From NCBI GenBank assembly GCA_002423305.1, contig DIVI01000216.1, positions 1 to 34,346 on the forward strand: a stretch of DNA of 34,346 nucleotides, given 5' to 3'. The first letter of the stretch is position 1. The number at the start of each line of letters is the position of its first letter. This DNA comes from Methylococcus sp. UBA6136. GTDB lineage: Bacteria > Pseudomonadota > Gammaproteobacteria > Methylococcales > Methylococcaceae. The notes beneath the pieces were generated by a model. That model was not told the DNA's origin, did no database searches, and saw only the letters and a list, made by a program, of their open reading frames with translations. This document shows, one piece after another, positions 7,278-15,901 of this stretch. Both the position numbers and the translations under genes were made by a program.

Positions 7278-9880
7278 CAGTGCGGAACCTGAACCTTCTC
7301 AAACACCTCGATCTGGTCACCGACCTTGATCTCATTGTAGTTCTTGACTCCCATGCCGCACTCCATACCGGCCTTGACTTCGGCAATGTCATCCTTGAAG
7401 CGGCGCAGCGAATCCAGCTGGCCTTCGAAGATCACCACGTTGTCGCGCAAGACACGTATCGGCAAGTTACGCTTGACGAAGCCTTCCGTGACCATGCAGC
7501 CGGCAATGGCACCAAACTTCGGATGGCGGAACACATCGCGTACCTCGGCATTGCCGACGATCTGCTCGCGGAACTCCGGTTCCAGCATACCCTTCAGCGA
7601 TTTCTTGATCTCGTCGATCGCCTCGTAAATGATGCTGTAGTAATGCAGGTCGACGCCACGTTCCTCGATCAACTTGCGGGCACCACCATCGGCACGGACA
7701 TTGAAGCCGATGATAATCGCGTTGGACGCCAGCGCCAGGTTGGCATCGGACTCATTGATACCGCCCACGCCACCGCCAATAATCTTGACCTTGACCTTAT
7801 CGGTAGACAACTCAGTCAATGAGCTGCGCAGAGCTTCCAAGCTACCCTGAACATCCGCCTTGATGATGATATTGAGATCGACGCTCTCGGCGCTGCTCTC
7901 CATGCGGGCAAAAATGTTGTCGAGCTTGAGAGCCTGCTGCTCGGCCAGCTTGCTGCTGCGCAACTTCTCTTCACGCTGCATGGCGATTTCGCGCGCCTTG
8001 CGCTCATCCGCCACCACGATGAACTCATCGCCCGCATTCGGCGCGCCCGACAAGCCCAACACTTCGACAGGACAGGACGGCCCCGCTTCTTTAAGCGGCT
8101 TGCCGTTTTCATTGAAAATGGCCCGTACACGACCGAATTCCATGCCACAAAGCAGGAAGTCGCCTTTCTTGAGATGACCCTGCTGAATCAGGATATCGGC
8201 CACCGGCCCCCGGCCCTTTTCCAGTTTGGATTCCAACACCACGCCGGTAGCAGGTATTTCCCGCGCGGCCTTCAACTCCAGCACTTCGGCCTGCAGCAGG
8301 ATGGCGTCAATCAGGCCATCAATGCCCTGACCGGTTTTCGCAGACACTTCCACGAATTGGCAATCACCACCCCATTCTTCCGGGATTACATTGAAGTTAG
8401 TCAGCTCCTGCTTGACTTTCTCGGGATCGGCCTCAGGTTTGTCCACCTTATTGACCGCGACCACCATCGGCACTTTGGCGGCCCGAGAATGGTCGATAGC
8501 CTCCCGTGTCTGTGGCATCACACCGTCGTCTGCGGCCACCACCAAGACCACGATGTCGGTTGCTTGCGCACCACGTGCCCGCATCGCGGTAAAGGCCGCA
8601 TGGCCCGGCGTATCCAGAAACGTTACGGTCCCGTGATCGGTTTTAACCTGATAGGCACCGATATGCTGGGTAATCCCGCCGGCTTCGCCCGCCGCCACCC
8701 GGCTCTTGCGGATGTAGTCGAGCAGCGAGGTTTTACCGTGATCGACATGCCCCATAATCGTGACGACAGGCGCGCGAGGGAGCTGCTCGGCCTGGGAGGC
8801 GAGGTTCAACGTGGCCTCGATCTCAGCTTCTAGAACATCCTCAACCTGACGAATCGCCGTATGCCCAAGCTCCTCGACCACCAAAATGGCCGTGTCCTGA
8901 TCCAGAATCTGGTTGATGGTTGCCATGACGCCCATCTTCATCAAGGTCTTGATGACCTCGGTTGCCTTGACCGACATCCGCTGAGCGAGGTCGGAGACCG
9001 TGATCGATTCGGGGATACTGACATCGCGCACGACAGGGGCGGTTGGCCGCTCGAAACCATGCCGGGATTCCGGCATCACAGCCGCCTTGCCGGCCTTGAG
9101 TTTTTTCTTGCCCTTGGACTTGCCGCGCTGGCTGTCGAAGCCGAGCCCATCGCCCAGCGGCTTCTCACGCTCCTTCTTCTTGCCGCGACGATCATCGTCA
9201 TTGACCGCGGCACGGGAAAGGGGCGGGGGAGCCACGGTAGGTCTTGGCGCTTCAACTACTAGCGGCTCAAGCGTTGCGCCGATAATGTCCTCAAGATCCG
9301 GTTCCTCCGGCTCATTCTTTTCAGCTTCTATCCGGCGCTGCTCTTCCAGCTTTCTGGCAGCCTCCTGCTGGCGCTGCTGCTCTACGGCAATCCGCTCGGC
9401 TTCCTCGCGGCGCAGTCTTTCCAGTTCTTCCGCCCTGGCCCGCTCAGCTTCCTGCCGGGCTTTTTGTTGCGATTCAACCTCGGACTGACGCTGCTGCTGG
9501 TCTTCCAATGCCTGACGGGCCTGCTCAACCTCATGGCGTTGCTCACTGACCTCGGGAAGCTCACTGCGTTTGACGTAGGTCCGTTTCTTACGAACCTCGA
9601 CACTGATGGTCTTGGCGACCTTGCCGGGCGTCGCCTTGCCCTGTTTCAGCTCGCTGACGGTGCGGCGCTGAAGAGTGACCCGTTTCGGATTGGTCAAATC
9701 CTCGCCTTGGGCCTTACCATGACTCTGCCGCAGAAATGTCAGGAATTTCAACTTCTCGGCATCGGTCAGCAGTTCATCTTCCCCGCTTTTTTGAAGACCC
9801 GCCTCAGTCAATTGGGAAAGCAGCCGCTCCAGCGGAATGCCGACGACTTCGGCAAGTTGCCGTACTGTTAAATCGCTCAT
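7277..9880 (-). CDS. infB: translation initiation factor IF-2
   Basis: The 867-aa product is IF-2, the GTPase that brings initiator tRNA to the 30S subunit and drives subunit joining. An N-terminal IF2_N subdomain (about 1-50) is followed by a long charged, coiled-coil segment rich in E, R and Q (about 112-190), a second IF2_N-like region (about 290-340), and the G domain with G1 motif GHVDHGKT at 377-384, DTPGH and NKVD. Domains II to IV complete the protein. No internal start is assigned, although shorter IF-2 forms exist in enterobacteria. It follows nusA by 27 bases, as in most bacteria. Confidence 0.98.
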   Translation of the reverse strand: MSDLTVRQLAEVVGIPLERLLSQLTEAGLQKSGEDELLTDAEKLKFLTFLRQSHGKAQGEDLTNPKRVTLQRRTVSELKQGKATPGKVAKTISVEVRKKRTYVKRSELPEVSEQRHEVEQARQALEDQQQRQSEVESQQKARQEAERARAEELERLRREEAERIAVEQQRQQEAARKLEEQRRIEAEKNEPEEPDLEDIIGATLEPLVVEAPRPTVAPPPLSRAAVNDDDRRGKKKEREKPLGDGLGFDSQRGKSKGKKKLKAGKAAVMPESRHGFERPTAPVVRDVSIPESITVSDLAQRMSVKATEVIKTLMKMGVMATINQILDQDTAILVVEELGHTAIRQVEDVLEAEIEATLNLASQAEQLPRAPVVTIMGHVDHGKTSLLDYIRKSRVAAGEAGGITQHIGAYQVKTDHGTVTFLDTPGHAAFTAMRARGAQATDIVVLVVAADDGVMPQTREAIDHSRAAKVPMVVAVNKVDKPEADPEKVKQELTNFNVIPEEWGGDCQFVEVSAKTGQGIDGLIDAILLQAEVLELKAAREIPATGVVLESKLEKGRGPVADILIQQGHLKKGDFLLCGMEFGRVRAIFNENGKPLKEAGPSCPVEVLGLSGAPNAGDEFIVVADERKAREIAMQREEKLRSSKLAEQQALKLDNIFARMESSAESVDLNIIIKADVQGSLEALRSSLTELSTDKVKVKIIGGGVGGINESDANLALASNAIIIGFNVRADGGARKLIEERGVDLHYYSIIYEAIDEIKKSLKGMLEPEFREQIVGNAEVRDVFRHPKFGAIAGCMVTEGFVKRNLPIRVLRDNVVIFEGQLDSLRRFKDDIAEVKAGMECGMGVKNYNEIKVGDQIEVFEKVQVPH

Positions 9881-9907
9881 AGTAAGCCTCCGCTCGTCCT
9901 AATTCGG

Positions 9908-11413
9908 TTAACCTTCCGCAAACCAGGGTCGGCGGGCGATCATGATCAACTGCCCTGCTCTCTCCTTGTCCATCCCCTCAACCTCCATCATTTCATCGAT
10001 GGAGAGCTCGGCAAGATCCTCAACGGTTGAAACACCCTTTGAAGCCAGCTGCAAGGCGGTCTGTCGATCCATACCCTCCATGGACAGCAACTCCTCCGTC
10101 GGCTCGGTGGATTCCAGCTGTTCCTCGGTTGCGATGGCCTTGATCAGCAGGGTATCGCGGGCACGATTGCGCAATTCCTCGACGAGGTCTTCCTCGAACT
10201 CCTCGATCTCCAGCAATTCCTTGGCAGGCACATAAGCCAGCTCCTCGACCGTGGAAAAGCCCTCACGCACCAAAATTTCGGCGACCCCCTCGTCGACATC
10301 CAGCTGTTCGACAAAGGACTGGATCAGCGCCTCTGCCTCCTGCTCGCTCTTTTCTTCAGCTTGGGTTTCGCTCATCACATTGAGCGTCCACCCGGTCAGT
10401 TCGGAGGCGAGCCGGACGTTCTGGCCACCACGACCAATGGCCATGGACAGGTTTTCGTCACTGACGGCAATGTCCATGGAATGGCGATCCTCATCCATCA
10501 CGATGGACACGATCTCGGCCGGTGACATGGCATTGACGACATACTGGGCCTCGTTTTCATTCCAGAGAATGATATCGACCCGCTCCCCCGCCAGCTCATT
10601 GGATACCGCCTGTACGCGCGACCCGCGCATACCTACACAGGCCCCTACCGGATCCAGTCGAGGATCATTGCTGCGCACCGCGATCTTTGCCCGGACTCCG
10701 GGATCGCGGGCGGCGGCAACGATCTCGATAACGTTCTCGCTGACTTCCGGCACTTCGAGCCGGAACAGCGCGACAATCAGGTCCGGCGAGGTTCTGGTGA
10801 CGAATAATTGCGGCCCGCGGGCTTCCTGGCGAACCTCCTTGAGATACCCGCGAAGTCGGTCACCGGAGCGCACCGCTTCGCGCGGAATCATCTCCTCGCG
10901 AGGAATGAAGGCCTCGACATTGCTGCCCAGGTCAAGGAATACGTTGCCACGCTCGACTCTCTTGATAATCCCGGTAACCAGTTCACCGACGCGGTCCTTG
11001 TAAGCCTCAACCACTTTGCGACGCTCCGCATCGCGCACACGCTGCACGATGACCTGCTTGGCGGTCTGTGCCTCGATGCGGCCAAACCCAATGGAGTCCA
11101 TGGGCTCCTTCACATACTGACCCACTTCGGCCTGGCCAAAGCGTGCTCTCGCCTGCTCGATCGTCATCTGCAACTCGGGATCATAGGGCTCTTCGCCGGA
11201 ACCCTCTTCGGATTCCACCACCAGCCAGCGACGGAAAGTATCGTAATCTCCCGTCTTACGATCGATGGTCACACTGGCATCGATGCGATTTTCATGGCTT
11301 TTCATCGTCGCGATTCTGAGCGCATCCTCAATCGCGTCGAAAACGATTTCCTTCTCAATGTCCTTTTCGTGGGAAAAAGCATCAACCACCAGCAGGATTT
11401 CTTTGTTCGCCAT
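9908..11413 (-). CDS. nusA: transcription termination/antitermination factor NusA
   Basis: The 501-aa product is gammaproteobacterial NusA, which binds RNA polymerase and controls pausing, intrinsic termination and antitermination. Domains in order are the polymerase-binding N domain (about 1-125), S1 (about 135-200, GIIKRVERGNVFLDLGSN), two KH domains (about 200-345, including VGACVGMRGSRV and AIGRGGQNVRLA), then two acidic C-terminal repeats (about 365-490). The repeats are present in E. coli and absent from many other phyla. A strong ribosome binding region (AAGGACGAGG) precedes the ATG. In E. coli NusA represses its own operon, which is relevant to the leader upstream of rimP. Confidence 0.98.
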   Translation of the reverse strand: MANKEILLVVDAFSHEKDIEKEIVFDAIEDALRIATMKSHENRIDASVTIDRKTGDYDTFRRWLVVESEEGSGEEPYDPELQMTIEQARARFGQAEVGQYVKEPMDSIGFGRIEAQTAKQVIVQRVRDAERRKVVEAYKDRVGELVTGIIKRVERGNVFLDLGSNVEAFIPREEMIPREAVRSGDRLRGYLKEVRQEARGPQLFVTRTSPDLIVALFRLEVPEVSENVIEIVAAARDPGVRAKIAVRSNDPRLDPVGACVGMRGSRVQAVSNELAGERVDIILWNENEAQYVVNAMSPAEIVSIVMDEDRHSMDIAVSDENLSMAIGRGGQNVRLASELTGWTLNVMSETQAEEKSEQEAEALIQSFVEQLDVDEGVAEILVREGFSTVEELAYVPAKELLEIEEFEEDLVEELRNRARDTLLIKAIATEEQLESTEPTEELLSMEGMDRQTALQLASKGVSTVEDLAELSIDEMMEVEGMDKERAGQLIMIARRPWFAEG

Positions 11414-11431
11414 GACCTCGTCCTTACTAAT

Positions 11432-11884
11432 TTAATTGTCAAACTCAGGCGACAATCGCGCCTTCTCGATCATTTCGTACGGAATGCGAAGGACCACACC
11501 CTCGTCCAGCAAGAGAACGTCCTGACATTCGACATCCTGAATTCTGGCCCTGTAGCGCCGACGACCTTCCAGCGGGCGGGATAACTGAAGTCGAACCATC
11601 TCCCCTTTGAAGCGCTCAAAATGCGCCAGTGAGAATAGCGGCCGATCCATGCCGGGCGAAGAAACCTCCAGCTGATAACGTCCCGGAATGGGATCCTCAA
11701 CATCCATCACGCCACTCAGCTGATAGCTGACCGCCGAACAGTCATCAACCGTAATGCCTTCGGGCTTGTCGATGTAAACTCTGAGGACACGCTGATGCCC
11801 ATCAAACTCCACACCCACCAGCTCGTAACCCATGCCCTGCACGACGGGATCAAGCAATTCCACCAGACCGTCACGCGCTCTCAA
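11432..11884 (-). CDS. rimP: ribosome maturation factor RimP
   Basis: The 150-aa product is RimP, needed for 30S maturation. Family landmarks are GYELVGVEFDG, LRVYIDKPEGITVDDC and LEVSSPGMDRPLF, followed by an Sm-like C domain. I place the start at the TTG at 11884 (MRARDGLVELLD): GAGG lies at 11891-11894, six bases upstream, and the N-terminus then has the same length as in E. coli. The frame stays open back to another TTG at 11905, but that codon has no ribosome binding site and sits in the T-tract of an upstream terminator. RimP is the first gene of the block and is followed by nusA after 18 bases. Confidence 0.93.
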   Translation of the reverse strand: MRARDGLVELLDPVVQGMGYELVGVEFDGHQRVLRVYIDKPEGITVDDCSAVSYQLSGVMDVEDPIPGRYQLEVSSPGMDRPLFSLAHFERFKGEMVRLQLSRPLEGRRRYRARIQDVECQDVLLLDEGVVLRIPYEMIEKARLSPEFDN

Positions 11885-11903
11885 ACGGCACCTCGCAGAC
11901 TCC

Positions 11904-11931
11904 AAAAATAAAAAATGGGCACTAGGCCCAT
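11904..11931 (-). terminator. attenuator-like terminator directly upstream of rimP
   Basis: On the minus strand a 6-bp stem ATGGGC/GCCCAT with loop CTAGT runs straight into TTTTTTATTTTT. This is a complete intrinsic terminator whose T-tract ends about ten bases before the rimP ribosome binding site. Because the operon must be read through it, it probably acts as an attenuator. NusA, encoded just downstream, enhances termination at such sites, so feedback by NusA is a reasonable inference. Confidence 0.75.
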
Positions 11932-11952
11932 CGTCTCCTCAAGCATCCCTGT

Positions 11953-11978
11953 AAAACCAAAAACGCCCCTGAGGGGCG
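11953..11978 (-). terminator. first of two tandem terminators in the rimP leader
   Basis: On the minus strand CGCCCC, loop TCA and GGGGCG are followed by TTTTTGGTTTT. It lies 22 bases upstream of the second terminator. No gene ends just before it: the minus-strand sequence from about 12130 to 11980 shows no tRNA or convincing reading frame. It may belong to the same leader, or it could end an unrecognised small RNA. Confidence 0.6.
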
Positions 11979-12145
11979 ATTCTCGAACGGGGTGTGTTTC
12001 CAAACTAAACCAACAACATGGGCCCGTAAAACTGCGAGAATGGTAACACGTTATCGGAAAAGAGTGGAAGATCAACGCCATCACAAACCCCTCCAAACCG
12101 GCTCGACGACTCTTAATCGTCAACGATTCTCGAGTGAACCTTGTC

Positions 12146-13024
12146 ATGATTCATGTGCATACCGATAAAACCGGCCTCATCCTATTTATCGGGCCGGTAC
12201 TATTGATCCTGCTGCTATACGGCTGGCCAGGATTTCTGTCGGCGGAACCCGCTCCCAGGCTGCTTCTGGCTGAAATCTACCGGCATGATCTCGATCCATC
12301 CGGCTACTGGATCAGCGAAAAGCTCGATGGCGTCCGCGCCTACTGGGATGGTGATCAACTGTGGTTCCGAAGCGGACGCCCCATTCATCCCCCCAATTGG
12401 TTCACCCGTGGATTCCCAAAAAAGCCCCTCGATGGCGAATTGTGGCTGGGTCGCGGCCAGTTCGAGCGGCTATCGGGCATTGTAAGAAAAGCCCAACCCA
12501 CGGATGATGAATGGCATGGAATCAGTTACATGCTGTTCGAACTTCCGGGCTCCCGGGGCAGCTTCACGGAGCGGATCGCAAAACTCAAGACGCTGGTTGA
12601 TGAGGCGAAGGTGCCTTGGCTGCGTGTGATCGACCAATTTCGACTTCCCGACCGGACAGCCCTGAAAACGCGACTCGAAGCCGTCATTTCTGGGGGTGGC
12701 GAGGGATTAATGCTGCATCGTGCCGACGCCAGCTACCACGAAGGACGGAGCGATGACTTGCTGAAACTCAAACCTTATCTGGACCAAGAAGCCACCGTGA
12801 TCGCCCACATTCCGGGCAAGGGACGACATGGCGGGCGGATGGGGTCGCTACTGGTTAAAGACGCAGAGGGCCGGCAATTCCGCCTCGGCTCAGGCTTCAC
12901 CGATGAACAACGGGAACACCCACCCGCTATCGGCAGTGTCGTCACCTTCAAGCATCAGGGACTCACCTCGAAAGGCTTGCCACGCTTTGCCTCCTTTATG
13001 AGAGTTCGCGATGAACCCAACTGA
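12146..13024 (+). CDS. periplasmic ATP-dependent DNA ligase, LigE type
   Basis: The product (292 aa from the ATG at 12146) is a minimal ATP-dependent DNA ligase. Motif I is EKLDGVRAYWDG, with K59 as the AMP-accepting lysine. The nucleotidyltransferase domain continues through DGELW and GEGLMLH, and an OB domain follows (about 205-290). A hydrophobic N-terminal segment (about residues 10-32) ending in LSAEP looks like a signal peptide, so the enzyme should act in the periplasm, as proposed for LigE proteins of Neisseria, Haemophilus and Vibrio, possibly on incoming DNA. An in-frame GTG at 12134 would add four residues, and neither start has a strong ribosome binding site. It faces away from the rimP operon. 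Confidence 0.88.
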   Translation: MIHVHTDKTGLILFIGPVLLILLLYGWPGFLSAEPAPRLLLAEIYRHDLDPSGYWISEKLDGVRAYWDGDQLWFRSGRPIHPPNWFTRGFPKKPLDGELWLGRGQFERLSGIVRKAQPTDDEWHGISYMLFELPGSRGSFTERIAKLKTLVDEAKVPWLRVIDQFRLPDRTALKTRLEAVISGGGEGLMLHRADASYHEGRSDDLLKLKPYLDQEATVIAHIPGKGRHGGRMGSLLVKDAEGRQFRLGSGFTDEQREHPPAIGSVVTFKHQGLTSKGLPRFASFMRVRDEPN

Positions 13025-13095
13025 CGAAAGACATTTGAAGCTGACAACCACTAAGATAGCCACTTTCAACTGACCAATCACACGAGAGACTCAAA

Positions 13096-13458
13096 ATGTC
13101 ATTAACCGCCATGGACCTTGTGGCCGCCGCGAAACAACATATCCGCGAAATCGACCTGGATGACGCCAAAAGCTTACTGGGTCGTGCCCGGGTTCTTGAC
13201 GTCCGCGAACCCGCCGAATGCGCGGCCGGTAAGCTACCCCATGCAGTTAATATTCCGCGGGGATTGCTTGAATTCCAGATCGGCAACCACCCGGCCTTTG
13301 CCGGCGCACAGGACACCGATATCCTAGTATATTGCCTGTCCGGCGGCCGATCAGCGCTCGCCGTCGAAACCCTCAAGAAACTGGGATATACCCGAGCCGT
13401 GAGTCTGGCCGGCGGCTACAAAGCCTGGAATGATTCGGGTCTGCCGACCGAAGTGTGA
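13096..13458 (+). CDS. rhodanese-like domain protein
   Basis: The 120-aa product is a single rhodanese domain. The motif DVREPAEC is at about 35-42 and the active loop CLSGGRS carries the catalytic cysteine C80, so it can form a persulfide and should be active in sulfur transfer. It has no signal peptide and no membrane segment, which places it in the cytoplasm. The ATG is preceded by a GAGAG-type binding site. It lies between the ligase and hslR, 17 bases before hslR, and may share a transcript with both. The physiological sulfur donor and acceptor cannot be told from the sequence. Confidence 0.88.
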   Translation: MSLTAMDLVAAAKQHIREIDLDDAKSLLGRARVLDVREPAECAAGKLPHAVNIPRGLLEFQIGNHPAFAGAQDTDILVYCLSGGRSALAVETLKKLGYTRAVSLAGGYKAWNDSGLPTEV

Positions 13459-13475
13459 GCACTTCCTGACCGCCC

Positions 13476-13895
13476 ATGACCCAGCGGAACGAAACCCGGC
13501 AAATACAAACCGTAGAACGCATGCGGCTGGATAAATGGCTTTGGGTCGCACGATTCTTCAAAACAAGGCAACTGGCGATTGAGGCCATCAATGGGGGCAA
13601 GGTTCACGTCAATGGTCAGCGCACCAAACCTGGCAAGGAAATCATTGTCGGCACGGAACTCGCCATCACCAAGGAGCCCTATGCCTGGGAAATCACCGTA
13701 ACAGCCCTGCACGGCCAGCGACGGCCCGCCCCGGAAGCCGCGCTGCTCTATGAAGAGACGCCTGCAAGCCACGCGAGGCGACAGGAAGAAGTGGCCCGTC
13801 GACGCGAGGAACGGGAAATGGGCATTCCCACCGACAGCAGACCGAACAAGCGGGAGCGACGTCTCATCCATCGCTTCAAGCGAGTGGATGCCTGA
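13476..13895 (+). CDS. hslR: ribosome-associated heat shock protein Hsp15 (S4 domain)
   Basis: The 139-aa product has an S4 RNA-binding domain at about 15-75 (MRLDKWLWVARFFKTRQLA, GGKVHVNG) and a basic C-terminal tail with the family segment RRPAPEAALLYEE. This matches Hsp15, which binds free 50S subunits that carry a nascent chain after premature dissociation and helps recycle them. The ATG at 13476 gives a 15-residue lead before the S4 domain, slightly longer than in E. coli. An internal ATG at 13521 would start exactly at the domain. It ends two bases before xseA, so coupling is likely. Confidence 0.93.
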   Translation: MTQRNETRQIQTVERMRLDKWLWVARFFKTRQLAIEAINGGKVHVNGQRTKPGKEIIVGTELAITKEPYAWEITVTALHGQRRPAPEAALLYEETPASHARRQEEVARRREEREMGIPTDSRPNKRERRLIHRFKRVDA

Positions 13896-13897
13896 GC

Positions 13898-15253
13898 ATG
13901 GACGAGTTCTCGTTTAACCTTCCTGCAGCGGAAACCCAGCCCGTTTTCACGGTCTCCCGACTCAATCGGGTCTGTCGTTTTCTCCTGAACGAAACCTTCG
14001 GCAGCGTCTGGATCGAGGGAGAAATCTCCAACTTCACCGCCGCCTCATCGGGTCACATCTACTTCACATTGAGAGACAGCGAAGCCCAGGTCAGGTGCGC
14101 GATGTTTCGCCCTCAGGCGCGAAGCCTCAAGACCCGACCCCAGAACGGTGACCATGTTCTGCTAAAAGCCCAGGTCGGGCTTTATGAACCGCGCGGGGAT
14201 TACCAGCTGATTGTCGAAAGCCTGGAAGATGCCGGTGATGGCGTGCTGGCCAAGGCATTCGAGCAACTCAAGCAGAAACTGGCCAGCCAGGGCCTGTTTG
14301 ACGAAGCGCACAAGAAACCCATACCGAGTCTGCCCAGAGCCGTGGGCGTCGTCACCTCACCCACCGGGGCAGCTATCCGCGATATCCTCAGCGTGCTAAG
14401 ACGTCGCTTTCCCGCCATCGAGGTGATCCTCTATCCTGCCAAGGTACAGGGCGCCGAGGCCCCGGGTGAAATTGTTCGCGCCATCCAGCTGGCCAATCGG
14501 CTGAATCAGTGCGACGTGCTCATCGTTGGTCGAGGCGGCGGATCCAGCGAGGATCTCTGGTCGTTCAATGAGGAAAGCGTGGCCCGGGCTATCCATGCCT
14601 CACGGCTCCCTGTAGTCTCGGCGGTCGGCCATGAAATCGACTTCACCATCAGTGATTTTGTGGCCGATCTCAGGGCGCCGACCCCCTCCGCCGCCGCCGA
14701 GGCCGTGAGTCCGGATCGAACCGAGTGGCTGGATCGGCTTGAGAGACTCAGCTCACGCCTACAACAAACGCTCGCTCACCAACTGACTCAAGCCAGCCAG
14801 CAAACCGGCTTTATGGAAAAGCGGCTGGCACAGCTCCACCCCGCCCAGCGCTTGCAAACGCAGTTCCAACGCCTGGATGAAATGGAGTCCAGGCTTCATC
14901 GCGGCCTGAAGCAGCAGATGAATCGAATGGATCAACGCCTGGCTCGCCAGAGTGCCCGATTGCTGAGCACCCGACTGGATCAACAGCTGCGCTGGCACCG
15001 CACCCGCTGCAATCATTTTGATCAACGACTGCGCGCGGCCATGGAACGACAATTGGAGCAATCACGGAATCACTTCGCCCATCTGTCTCAGGAGCTGCAG
15101 GCCGTTAGCCCGCTAGCCACCCTGGCGCGTGGCTACAGCATCACCACCCAGGTTGAATCCTCGGCCATCGTCATGACCCCCCGGGACGCCCCACCCGGCA
15201 CCCGCATCAAAACTCGCCTAGCGGAGGGAGAACTGATCAGCCTTGTGGAATGA
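13898..15253 (+). CDS. xseA: exodeoxyribonuclease VII large subunit
   Basis: The 451-aa product is XseA, the catalytic subunit of exonuclease VII, which degrades single-stranded DNA from both ends into short oligonucleotides. An N-terminal OB fold (about 17-115, WIEGEISNF, GHIYFTLRD) is followed by the catalytic core with VGVVTSPTGAAIRDIL and GRGGGSSEDLWSF. A long Q-, R- and L-rich coiled coil (about 275-400) and a short C-terminal domain with LARGYSI complete it. It sits two bases after hslR. The small subunit gene xseB is not in the window. Confidence 0.97.
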   Translation: MDEFSFNLPAAETQPVFTVSRLNRVCRFLLNETFGSVWIEGEISNFTAASSGHIYFTLRDSEAQVRCAMFRPQARSLKTRPQNGDHVLLKAQVGLYEPRGDYQLIVESLEDAGDGVLAKAFEQLKQKLASQGLFDEAHKKPIPSLPRAVGVVTSPTGAAIRDILSVLRRRFPAIEVILYPAKVQGAEAPGEIVRAIQLANRLNQCDVLIVGRGGGSSEDLWSFNEESVARAIHASRLPVVSAVGHEIDFTISDFVADLRAPTPSAAAEAVSPDRTEWLDRLERLSSRLQQTLAHQLTQASQQTGFMEKRLAQLHPAQRLQTQFQRLDEMESRLHRGLKQQMNRMDQRLARQSARLLSTRLDQQLRWHRTRCNHFDQRLRAAMERQLEQSRNHFAHLSQELQAVSPLATLARGYSITTQVESSAIVMTPRDAPPGTRIKTRLAEGELISLVE

Positions 15254-15361
15254 CCATAAGGCAACCAATCCGCCCGACGTCAGCCCTTCAAATCCATAGC
15301 CAAAACTTAGAAATCGGCAGGGTTTGCAAGCTTTTAGCCGAGCGCACAACTGCCAACCTTA

Positions 15362-15390
15362 TCGACATTCACGCCCCCCCTCGGCATAAT
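15362..15390 (+). promoter_or_regulatory. promoter of the SnoaL-GNAT-nitrilase operon
   Basis: A -35 box TCGACA (15362-15367) and a -10 box CATAAT (15385-15390) are separated by exactly 17 bases. The start would be near 15397, about 67 bases before the ATG at 15464. It lies in the 210-base gap after xseA, where I see no clear terminator. Confidence 0.6.
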
Positions 15391-15463
15391 GCGCCGCTGT
15401 TTTTTGAACCCGATATCGGCTCCCTGAACCCGCCGCTATCCCCAGCCTGCAAGGGAATGACCA

Positions 15464-15871
15464 ATGAACCAAGCCAGCCATGCGCTCATCCAGAACTACT
15501 ACGCCGCCTTCAACGCCGGCAACATGGACAGCTTCCTGGCTTTGCTGACTGATGATGTGGTGCATGACATCAATCAGGGTCAGCGCGAAACCGGCAAGGA
15601 CACTTTCCGCGCCTTCATGGACCGCATGAATCGCAACTACAAGGAACAACTCGTCGACATGGTCATCATGACCAGTGAAGATGGCAAGCGTGCAGCGGCG
15701 GAATTCGTCGTGCTGGGCGAATATCTCGTCACGGATGAGGGCTTGCCGGAAGCCAAGGGTCAAAAATACCGTCTGCCGGCAGGTGCTTTCTTCGACATTC
15801 GCGACGGCAAGGTGGCGCGCATCACCAACTACTACAACCTGGAAGACTGGATCGCTCAGGTCAGCGCCTGA
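15464..15871 (+). CDS. SnoaL/ketosteroid-isomerase-like protein (NTF2 fold)
   Basis: The 135-aa product fits the NTF2-like superfamily: an N-terminal helix pair (ALIQNYYAAFNAGNMDSFLALLTDDVVHDI), then curved beta strands ending in FFDIRDGKVARITNYYNLEDW. This matches small SnoaL-like or ketosteroid-isomerase-related proteins. Members range from isomerases and hydrolases to binding proteins, and I cannot assign a substrate. D46 and H49 in the region VVHDIN lie where some relatives have catalytic or pocket residues. It heads a run of four co-directional genes with gaps of 36 bases or less, and it has its own promoter. Confidence 0.8.
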   Translation: MNQASHALIQNYYAAFNAGNMDSFLALLTDDVVHDINQGQRETGKDTFRAFMDRMNRNYKEQLVDMVIMTSEDGKRAAAEFVVLGEYLVTDEGLPEAKGQKYRLPAGAFFDIRDGKVARITNYYNLEDWIAQVSA

Positions 15872-15901
15872 CTTTCGGCAGGACCCTCATCATTTCAGTT
15901 A

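Noticed and set aside
11881..12147. Minus-strand open frame of 88 codons upstream of rimP
   Set aside because: It spans both leader terminators and overlaps the rimP start; the translation looks random.
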